A DNA stretch of 11,525 nt from an uncultured Bacteroidales bacterium (GTDB taxonomy: Bacteria; Bacteroidota; Bacteroidia; Bacteroidales; WCHB1-69), in NCBI GenBank assembly GCA_946407715.1, contig CAMJPH010000079.1:1-11525 (forward strand), written 5' to 3'. The position numbers were made by a program, and so were the translations under genes. Positions 1-5,379 of this stretch are shown in pieces; positions within the stretch are counted from its first letter, which is position 1; every line of letters starts with the position of its first letter. The notes beneath the pieces were generated by a model that saw only the letters and a program-made list of their open reading frames with translations, did no database searches and was not told the DNA's origin.

Positions 1-536
1 AAGATCGTTTTATAGCGCATGTCGCCAGTAATGACTGCGTTGATGGGCAGGCCGAGGACAGTGGTTGAGGCGTTGCCGCTTGCAATGCTGGTCCACTCCA
101 TAACGCCGTTTACGGGCGGCTGGATGGTGGGATGGGTCATGCCGACACCGACACTGAAGTTGATGGGGGTGTTTGCGATGGTCGTGTCGATTACGAAAGT
201 GACCGTGTCGTTTTGAAGATGGAGGCCGGCGGAGTCGACAATACCGCGCAGATAAAGGGCGTCGTCGTTGCTGATGATGACGCCGTTCTCGACCGTGGGG
301 TCGCTTTTGATGGTGACCGTTTCCACGTCAAGGTCTTTGTCGAGCGGGAAGGAGAACATGCCGAGCACGTTGATGGAGAGCTCGGTATGGCGGCTCATCA
401 GGTATTTGCCCAGATAGGGGGAGATATCGACGGAGGAGCCGGAGGTGTTATTGCCGCTGGGGTTGTTGGGGTTTTGCTCGCAGCCACACATCACAATGGC
501 CACGAGTGTGATGATGGTGAGAATACTTTTTTTCAT
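1..536 (-). CDS. Predicted lipoprotein of unknown function, 5' part only
   Basis: An open frame starts at ATG (536-534) and runs leftward off the window edge, giving about 178 codons with no stop. The product begins MKKSILTIITLVAIVMCGCEQ: a short basic n-region, a hydrophobic stretch, and a cysteine at residue 19 preceded by glycine, which fits a type II (lipoprotein) signal peptide although the box is not canonical. After the cysteine comes a flexible N/S/G-rich linker, then a beta-rich, weakly conserved region (residues about 35-178) with no motif I recognise. This suggests a cell-envelope lipoprotein, processed by Lsp and anchored in a membrane. The C-terminus lies outside the window, so length and family cannot be judged. 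No clear TAnnTTTG box was found in the roughly 100 bases upstream. It runs in the opposite direction to nothing nearby and has no visible link to the core system. Confidence 0.75.
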   Translation of the reverse strand, partial: MKKSILTIITLVAIVMCGCEQNPNNPSGNNTSGSSVDISPYLGKYLMSRHTELSINVLGMFSFPLDKDLDVETVTIKSDPTVENGVIISNDDALYLRGIVDSAGLHLQNDTVTFVIDTTIANTPINFSVGVGMTHPTIQPPVNGVMEWTSIASGNASTTVLGLPINAVITGDMRYKTI

Positions 537-675
537 AATGGCTTAATTATTTGGTTTATACAATTATCATACAACTATTACACGATTCCGCGCCACACCT
601 CTTTTCCTGCGGGATGGGTCAAAGAGAATCTGGAGGTATAACGAGGAAACGAACCATTTATTGTGTGGCGTTGCA

Positions 676-811
676 AACTCTGGTCTAACTCCGGTCTAAC
701 TCCGATGTAACTCCGATGTAACTCCGATCAAACTCCGATCAACTCCGATACAACTCCGATCAACTCCGATGCAACTCCGATACAACTCCGATACAACTCC
801 GATCAACTCCG
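676..811. repeat. Tandem array of a 10-11 bp unit (AACTCCGATNN)
   Basis: About 13 head-to-tail copies of AACTCCGAT followed by one or two variable bases. The first two copies are diverged (AACTCTGGTCT, AACTCCGGTCT) and the last is truncated to AACTCCG. Units are 11 bp, except for several 10-bp units in the middle and right half (731-740, 752-761, 795-804). Read on the minus strand the unit has no stop codon in most registers, so it makes up the tail of the open stretch at 696-902. A unit length that is not a multiple of 3 and shared sequence between copies make copy-number change by slippage plausible. There are no unique spacers, so it is not a CRISPR array. Confidence 0.93.
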
Positions 812-902
812 CCCCCCTCAATTCCTCCCCGCCGAGGATCTCCACGTCGTCGTAGATACCCAGGATGAAGCGAGTGACCCCCTCCAGGCGGCGGATTTGT
901 TT
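696..902 (-). pseudogene. Possible 3' remnant of a gene running into the 11-bp repeat array
   Basis: On the minus strand the frame is open from just after a TAA (905-903) to a TAG (698-696), about 67 codons with no ATG start. Its first half reads like ordinary protein (QIRRLEGVTRFILGIYDDVE, then ILGGEELRGAEL). The second half is encoded by the 11-bp repeats and reads as repeating blocks such as IGVDRSCIGVDRS. This could be the end of a decayed or truncated gene whose 3' end has been replaced by the tandem array, or a chance open stretch. I do not recognise the family. Codon use looks protein-like, but evidence is thin. Confidence 0.3.
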
Positions 903-1101
903 TTACCATACTACTGAAAATTTAAATGTTAAAAACTAAGGTTAATTGACTTCGGAAACCGCGAGCGCTCAAAACGATTTCCAGCGGCAAAGATACAACA
1001 CGAGAGAGCGTGTAAGGAAAGTTGTTAAGTTGTGCAACGTCCACACACAACTCACACATTGTCTATCAAGTATTTACGTCAAAAAAAGTTGAGTTCGAAT
1101 A

Positions 1102-1131
1102 TTGGCAAAAGGGTTAGCCGCACTATTTTTG
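1102..1131 (+). promoter_or_regulatory. Candidate Bacteroidota promoter (TTG / TATTTTTG)
   Basis: TATTTTTG at 1124-1131 matches the Bacteroidota -7 consensus TAnnTTTG. A TTG at 1102-1104 lies 19 bp upstream of it, near the usual place of the -33 element. It points toward the ORF at 1395-2057, leaving a leader of about 260 bases that would contain the CAGCAAGG tandem array. The rest of the gene-free stretch 903-1271 shows nothing else that I can name. Confidence 0.4.
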
Positions 1132-1271
1132 ATTTTTACCTTGAAGCCAACAGAGACACCATAATATGACGTCTATACCGCCATCTGAACCCCCTTAAGG
1201 ACACCGCCATCCAATCAGTTTCTTATAAAATGCTGTCTTCCAAGCCTTCACGTGCTGTTTGCTGCTGATTT

Positions 1272-1348
1272 CAGCAAGGTTTCAGCAAGAAACCAGCAAG
1301 GAGACAGCAAGGGAGCAGCAAGGGAACAGCAAGGAGACAGCAAGAAAA
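1272..1348. repeat. Tandem array of a perfect 11-bp unit (CAGCAAGGAGA-like)
   Basis: Seven consecutive copies, each exactly 11 bp, start at 1272, 1283, 1294, 1305, 1316, 1327 and 1338. All begin CAGCAAG and differ only in the last four bases. Because 11 is not a multiple of 3, the array is read in all three frames in turn, and a unit such as CAGCAAGGAGA contains no stop in any forward frame (it would encode the 11-residue block QQGDSKETARR). It ends 46 bases before the GTG start of the next ORF, in its presumed leader or lost N-terminus. The sequence differs from the array at 676-811, but the unit length is the same. Confidence 0.93.
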
Positions 1349-1394
1349 TTTTGGGGAGTGAACCGGCCGCATTGGCGGTTTAGTTTTCAAAGTT

Positions 1395-2057
1395 GTGAAT
1401 GGCAAGCAGGTCATCACGCCGTACAAACGAGAAGTGTTCAATCCGCGCACCGAGGCGCAGATGATGAACCGTGCCAAGTTCGCCCTCGCGGGCATGATCA
1501 GCAAGATTGTGCCGAAGGAGGTGCTGGTGGGCATGAGTCCGGACCGCCGGAGCCGGCGTCCGCTCTTCACCAGCAACATTGTCCGCCACGCGAACGTAAG
1601 CGTTGCCGGCGGGGTGATCAAGGCCACGCTCAACGCCAACGACCTTGTGTTCTCGCAGGGCGTGGCCGCGCCGGTCACGGTGAGCGGGGTGACCGTCACG
1701 GACGGTCTGTTAGGCGGCACGTTGGGTGCTCTGCCCGAGAAAGTGGACGCCGTGATGATGATCGCCATGGTTTACGACAGCACGGTGGGGCTCTACACGC
1801 GCACGGTTTACGAGGTGGTGCCTGCCGGGGAGTCCGCCATCCGTCTCGACACGCAGGCCACCGAGAGCGGCAATGTGGCGCATCTCTACGCAGTGCCGAT
1901 GTCGCTCACCTCGATGGGTCTCAGTCTCACCGGCGGTTCCGACGGGGCGGAGCGCTCGTCGGACGACGACTTCACGTACACGATGATGATGCGTTCGGAC
2001 GAGGGGAGCTACCGGTACGGGCGTTCGCAGTATCTGACCAGTGTTGCGATTGGGTAA
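1395..2057 (+). CDS. Hypothetical protein, DUF6266-like, N-terminus apparently lost
   Basis: A 220-residue ORF starts at GTG (1395). Residues 1-30 contain a basic segment and NPRTEAQMMNRAKF, a pattern (NPRT-x-AQ...R-x-KF) typical of the DUF6266-like hypothetical proteins of Bacteroidales; the rest is beta-rich with no catalytic motif visible. The reading frame stays family-like upstream of the GTG (TGRIGGLVFKVV, from 1362) until an in-frame TGA at 1359-1361. The original start was therefore probably further left and is now cut off, either by a nonsense change or by the nearby 11-bp array. Translation from GTG1395 is possible, so it may be a shortened gene or a pseudogene. It stands alone, is GC-richer than the core system, and is followed by a perfect hairpin. 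The function is unknown; the family call is from memory of its pattern. Confidence 0.5.
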   Translation: MNGKQVITPYKREVFNPRTEAQMMNRAKFALAGMISKIVPKEVLVGMSPDRRSRRPLFTSNIVRHANVSVAGGVIKATLNANDLVFSQGVAAPVTVSGVTVTDGLLGGTLGALPEKVDAVMMIAMVYDSTVGLYTRTVYEVVPAGESAIRLDTQATESGNVAHLYAVPMSLTSMGLSLTGGSDGAERSSDDDFTYTMMMRSDEGSYRYGRSQYLTSVAIG

Positions 2058-2074
2058 GGCTGTTCGGTGCAGTG

Positions 2075-2102
2075 GTAGGGCCGCATTGTATGGCGGCCCT
2101 AC
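2075..2102. terminator. Perfect 10-bp hairpin after the 1395-2057 ORF
   Basis: GTAGGGCCGC (2075-2084) pairs fully with GCGGCCCTAC (2093-2102) across an 8-base loop, 17 bases after the stop codon. There is no following T-run, so it may act as a transcription terminator without a U-tract, or it may be one of the intergenic palindromic repeats that fill this stretch. Confidence 0.5.
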
Positions 2103-2148
2103 ACCACACTGCGCTCTGACACCACACTGCGCTTCGCTTGTATGGTGT
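2101..2148. repeat. Short direct repeat plus palindrome (ACACCACACTGCG element)
   Basis: ACACCACACTGCGCT occurs twice, at 2101-2115 and 2119-2133, as an 18-bp tandem period. The second copy also starts a palindrome: ACACCA (2119-2124) pairs with TGGTGT (2143-2148). A related element sits at 11459-11491, with the same CACACTGCG start and a matching TTGTRTGG end. This looks like a dispersed intergenic repeat of this genome. Bases 2149-2207 hold a further small palindrome, CGCCT-ATCGG-AGGCG, and no gene. Confidence 0.55.
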
Positions 2149-2207
2149 TACTTGCACTGCGTGCGTGTCGCCTATCGGAGGCGGGGATGGGGCGGGAGGG
2201 AGATCCA

Positions 2208-2414
2208 TCATCTCGTCCAAAAAGCGGCATCGACCTCATCTTCGACATCTTCTTCCACAGCATCATCCAAGAAGCCGAAGAGGTCATAACCCGTGAAAGA
2301 TTCGACAGCGTTCACTAACCGGGCAGTTCCAGCGATGGTTACGGAATCGGGGGAGTTGAGACAGATAAAGGCGATGGCATGATATGCGTCTTGGTGTTTG
2401 ATGAGAAAGCTCAA
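2208..2414 (-). pseudogene. C-terminal fragment of a probable DNA/RNA non-specific endonuclease
   Basis: A 68-codon open stretch ends at the TGA just left of 2208. It contains HAIAFICLNSPDS, followed by VNAVESFTGYDLFGFLDDAV and an acidic tail. This order (an 'AIAF..PN' strand, then 'V..VE..TG.DFF..L.D..E') is what I recall of the last part of the Endonuclease_NS (NUC1-type) proteins common in Bacteroidales. The catalytic DRGH region and most of the nuclease domain are missing: the frame meets a stop on its upstream side near 2420, where the next fragment begins. It is therefore a broken remnant with no expected activity. The match rests on a short tail only. Confidence 0.5.
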
Positions 2415-2418
2415 CGGC

Positions 2419-2826
2419 TCACTCCCCCTTCACGCACCGCACCAAATAGAAGTACCCCTTCAAATCGGGTTGCTTATGCAGAGCAGCTCCGTTGCCGTAG
2501 ATCTTGACGCTCCAGGCTTTGCTTTTGTTGATACCATTCGGAGTCCAGTATGCAGCAAAGGCATGGGCTCCATAATGTCTTCCGTCAAAATACGGCCACG
2601 GAAAAGCGGAGAATCCTGTGGCATTGTTGGTAGAAGCAGGTTCGTAGCCTACCACATGTTCTTTCTTACCGAGATATTTCCCATACTCGTGTCAGTCAGG
2701 CCATTGAGTCGAGCTGAGGGCTTTTGCTATGTTTTTCGGGTTCTTCCCTTTCACACAAACGCCATCCACGCCCAAGTAAGCCTCTAACTCATTCCAGTCC
2801 TGCTTGGTGGCCACGTGCCAACCTAC
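2419..2826 (-). pseudogene. Decayed FISUMP (Fib_succ_major) domain protein
   Basis: One frame reads from about 2826 to 2419 with a single internal TGA at 2694-2692. The first part carries GWHVATKQDWNELEAYLG, the second NNATGFSAFPWPYFDGRHYG and later KGYFYLVRCVKGE. The order GWHVPT..EW..LE.YLG, then 'TGFSALP.GYR', then 'FSVRCVK' is the signature of the FISUMP domain (TIGR02145/Fib_succ_major), usually found in secreted or surface lipoproteins of Bacteroidota and Fibrobacter. Here the signal peptide and N-terminal part are absent and the TGA splits the domain, so this is a pseudogene. A GTG at 2655 could only start a 78-residue fragment. Bases 2827-2927 to its right are AT-rich and hold nothing I can identify. 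Confidence 0.75.
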
Positions 2827-2927
2827 AACAAGGTTAATAACAAAAGTGCGGTGATAGTGGTGGTTAATTACAAAAATTTATCTCAACACATATAGGAATA
2901 TCAACAATTACTTATTCAGTCAAAGAA

Positions 2928-4121
2928 TCAATCATACAATTGGTTACGAATCCAGCGATTATCGTTTTCTTCCACTAACACCCACTCCATAATCTGGCCA
3001 ACAGCGGCTGGAATAATTCTTCCGTTTTCATCTCTTGCTGGAAGAATAAAAGTAATATTACCTTCCCCTGTATTAAGCCTATAGCTTTCAATAGGCTCCC
3101 CGCAATCATCAACACCATAATAATTTAACATACCCAACTCTGACACATCTTCAGCATCAAGAATTAGCAATCCGACGAGTTTCTCTTTGTGTGTGACACC
3201 TATATTTTGCGGCTTTAACAATACAACACTTTTTTCTATAGAGTTTGGCAACCGCGTTTCCGCATTAACATACAAAAACAACCCCAAGGTCTTTTGAACA
3301 TCAACGTCACAGTGAGATAGGATGTCTCTTAAAACATAACTTCCACCAATATCCATGTAATCACCTTTACTCAACAACAATCGATCTTCAGCTCCATATT
3401 GGTAAAGCCATTGTGGATTCAGCGCAATGGCTTGCAACGAAAGAAGGATGCTCATTACTGAGAAATCATCAATATGTTCGTCAAAGTCTTTCTCTGTTCT
3501 GTTGGGATGACGGAAATCCGGAGAGCCAAGCTCGCGAGCCAACTGTCCTCTCATTGCTGGCATAAACATACCATCGTAGTCCACCAATGCTAAAGAGCCA
3601 TCATTCCGCACCATAATATTGTCTGGTTTCAAATCCCCATGGGCAAAAGGCTGCTGCAACAACCACGCTGCCAACTTGCTAAACAGATAAGCAAGTGTTT
3701 TTAACGTATAAGAATCGTTCACACGGGCATGAGCACGCATGTAACGATCCAAGGTTATGCCATCCACCCAATCCATCAACAACACAGGGAACTCTGTCTC
3801 GTCAGAAGTAGCCGAATCCACAAACAATTCTTTTTCCAAATACTGTATCGGAATGATATAGTCAGAATGAACATCTTCCAATTCATCAACAATCAGCTTA
3901 TAACTTTCATCGCGGTTTTCCTGATGTTTTGTAAAACATTTCATTGCATAGAGTTTTCCCGAGGTGGGATTCTGCATCTTGAATACCACTGCAAAGTTGC
4001 CACTGGTCATCACAGGCATTCCATCCGCCCCTAACACGGGGCGAAGATGCGAATAGCGTTTCAAGTTATCCTCCGCTGAAAGAATGGCGGAGACGTATTC
4101 GGATATTAGAGGGTAATTCAT
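2928..4121 (-). CDS. Serine/threonine protein kinase-like protein
   Basis: A 397-residue protein, ATG at 4121. It has a protein kinase fold: glycine-rich-like strand TSGNFAVVFKM (39-49), the ATP-site lysine in YAMKCF (K61), catalytic loop HGDLKPDN (161-168; D163, N168), and DYDG (181-184) in place of DFG. GSPDFRHP (199-206) sits at the activation-segment/P+1 position. The HRD arginine is replaced by glycine (HGD), as in several bacterial and lipopolysaccharide-kinase-like groups, but all ATP and Mg ligands are present, so activity is likely. Residues about 300-397 form a C-terminal domain that I do not recognise. No membrane segment or signal peptide, so it is cytoplasmic. It lies 8 bp after the HAD-trypsin gene in the same direction and is probably co-transcribed with it. 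The N-terminus (YPLISEY..xIL.AEDN) is shared with the kinase-LRR protein at 5380, showing that the two are paralogues. Targets are unknown; the protease, VWA or HEPN neighbours are candidates. Confidence 0.88.
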   Translation of the reverse strand: MNYPLISEYVSAILSAEDNLKRYSHLRPVLGADGMPVMTSGNFAVVFKMQNPTSGKLYAMKCFTKHQENRDESYKLIVDELEDVHSDYIIPIQYLEKELFVDSATSDETEFPVLLMDWVDGITLDRYMRAHARVNDSYTLKTLAYLFSKLAAWLLQQPFAHGDLKPDNIMVRNDGSLALVDYDGMFMPAMRGQLARELGSPDFRHPNRTEKDFDEHIDDFSVMSILLSLQAIALNPQWLYQYGAEDRLLLSKGDYMDIGGSYVLRDILSHCDVDVQKTLGLFLYVNAETRLPNSIEKSVVLLKPQNIGVTHKEKLVGLLILDAEDVSELGMLNYYGVDDCGEPIESYRLNTGEGNITFILPARDENGRIIPAAVGQIMEWVLVEENDNRWIRNQLYD

Positions 4122-4129
4122 AACTGCGA

Positions 4130-5227
4130 TTATGCTAACATTTGTAATATTTCACTAATATATCTTGCATCAACAAACTCAAACAACTTGTCATATTGTG
4201 CCGATGCGTGCTCTATGCTTTTCCATAAAATACCATACACGACATCACCATTATATAATGGACAACCACTATTGCCTTCTTTAAAAAGAAAACCACTTCC
4301 TCCTGACACCTTGAAACAGTTAATATTATCTGAATTTTCACCAGTCAACGTTACGTTATTAAAGGATTGGGAGCGCATTTTGTCGCCATCACAACAATAC
4401 GCCCTTGACTCAAAAATCATATCATCCTTTAGTCCACGGGTGTTTAAAACAAAAGGGCTGCCTTTGTGGTTCACTCGAAACACCAACAAGTCTTGGCTGA
4501 ACCCTTTCCTGCTCTCACATTTGTGACCATCAAACAAGGCTTCTCGTAACTTAATCGAGAACTCTCTATCATCAAACTTATATTTCAGCTCTTCACATCT
4601 GTTTTCACCTATATTCAGGTTATAAAAAACATGTGCGGCCGTAATAATATATTGATCCAAGATAAAACCAGTACCCACCTGTGTGCTCTCCTCATCAGCA
4701 TTTATCAAAATCGGCACAATAAATTCTGTTTTTTGAGGGACAACAAAATCACGTAATTGCCAAAGGGAATATGCATTACACTTACACCTTGACAAATCAT
4801 CGCGATCAGAACTGCCAAAAAGTGCTTCATCATCTGTGACATCCACTAAACCACAGGTAGTCCAACCTAATTGATTCGGGATTTGGAAATCTCTTTTGAC
4901 ATCTGCAATAAAGTAATATTTGCAACCTGGAAACTTCTCCATATAATGACAATAGCCCTCTTCGTTGTAGTTAAAGGACACATTGATATTATCAGAAGAA
5001 AACCATCTGCTTAAGCCGTACAAATCAACAACCTGCTGTATCCTATCTCCTCCACCCGAAACAAGGCAAAGGTCACAAGCATTGTCTTTTAATTTGTCGA
5101 GAAATGTCCGAGAATCGGTATTGAGTTGGATATTTTCTTCGGGAAGATCCGAACATACTAATATCCTATCACTTTCATTGCTGTTCTGCAAAACTTCCAA
5201 ATCAATGCAAACAACTCTCGGTCTCAT
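4130..5227 (-). CDS. HAD-like domain fused to trypsin-like serine protease
   Basis: A 365-residue protein starting at ATG 5227; an in-frame TTG at 5275 would overlap the promoter box and is less likely. Residues 4-130 look like a HAD-type Rossmann domain: VVCIDLE (D9) at the nucleophile position with Glu instead of the second Asp, LVSGG (55-59) as motif II, and FIADVKRD (106-113), a DxxxD motif IV. Residues about 168-365 form a trypsin-like (chymotrypsin-fold, Trypsin_2-like) domain. The triad is visible: H199 in IITAAH, D246 in SQDLLVF and S320 in GNSGCPL. There is no signal peptide or membrane segment, so the protease should act in the cytoplasm. It is the first gene of a leftward operon, 8 bp ahead of the kinase and divergent from the kinase-LRR operon. 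A likely role is regulated cleavage of a partner or host protein on activation; the HAD part may sense or bind a ligand. The trypsin call is firm, the HAD call moderate. Confidence 0.82.
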   Translation of the reverse strand: MRPRVVCIDLEVLQNSNESDRILVCSDLPEENIQLNTDSRTFLDKLKDNACDLCLVSGGGDRIQQVVDLYGLSRWFSSDNINVSFNYNEEGYCHYMEKFPGCKYYFIADVKRDFQIPNQLGWTTCGLVDVTDDEALFGSSDRDDLSRCKCNAYSLWQLRDFVVPQKTEFIVPILINADEESTQVGTGFILDQYIITAAHVFYNLNIGENRCEELKYKFDDREFSIKLREALFDGHKCESRKGFSQDLLVFRVNHKGSPFVLNTRGLKDDMIFESRAYCCDGDKMRSQSFNNVTLTGENSDNINCFKVSGGSGFLFKEGNSGCPLYNGDVVYGILWKSIEHASAQYDKLFEFVDARYISEILQMLA

Positions 5228-5272
5228 AAATAGCTGTATGTTTCTTACTTTCCTTTGAAAAATTTCATTCCG

Positions 5273-5280
5273 CAAAAATA
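5273..5280 (-). promoter_or_regulatory. -7 box (TATTTTTG) of the leftward operon
   Basis: Read on the minus strand, TATTTTTG at 5280-5273 matches the Bacteroidota consensus TAnnTTTG. Transcription would start around 5266, giving a leader of about 40 bases before the ATG at 5227. It overlaps the alternative TTG start at 5275, which supports the 5227 start. A good -33 TTTG at the proper spacing is not obvious. Confidence 0.5.
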
Positions 5281-5349
5281 CTCAATTTCCAACTCCGACT
5301 CCGCATCACCACAAAAAAATCTTTCCGATACCCCGACCGATAACTTTTG

Positions 5350-5357
5350 TATCTTTG
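5350..5357 (+). promoter_or_regulatory. -7 box (TATCTTTG) of the rightward operon
   Basis: TATCTTTG matches TAnnTTTG exactly and lies 22 bases before the ATG at 5380, so the transcript has a very short leader. The position fixes the start of the kinase-LRR gene at 5380 or 5386 and rules out the upstream in-frame TTG at 5347. The -33 element is weak (TTTC at 5322-5325 is the nearest candidate). The two divergent -7 boxes are only about 70 bp apart, so a regulator bound between them could control both operons. Confidence 0.6.
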
Positions 5358-5379
5358 CCGTCCGAATCCGACAAAACCT

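Noticed and set aside
132..641. Open frame of 169 codons on the plus strand
   Set aside because: It lies antisense to the lipoprotein gene, which has a clear signal peptide and lipobox cysteine; the plus-strand product has no recognisable feature.
676..811. Possible CRISPR array
   Set aside because: The units are 10-11 bp, directly adjacent, with no unique spacers and no cas genes nearby.
1271..1768. Open frame of 165 codons on the minus strand
   Set aside because: Antisense to the 1395-2057 ORF, with no family features; stop-free mainly because of the repeats and GC-rich codons.
1259..2119. Open frame of 286 codons on the plus strand through the 11-bp array
   Set aside because: Beyond the array it is in the wrong frame relative to the NPRTEAQ-type protein and gives a low-complexity Arg/Gly/His-rich product typical of a GC-rich shadow frame.
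2398..2787. Open frame of 129 codons on the plus strand
   Set aside because: It is antisense to the FISUMP remnant, whose motifs are recognisable on the minus strand.
3729..4034. Open frame of 101 codons on the plus strand
   Set aside because: It lies fully antisense to the kinase domain, including its ATP-site region.
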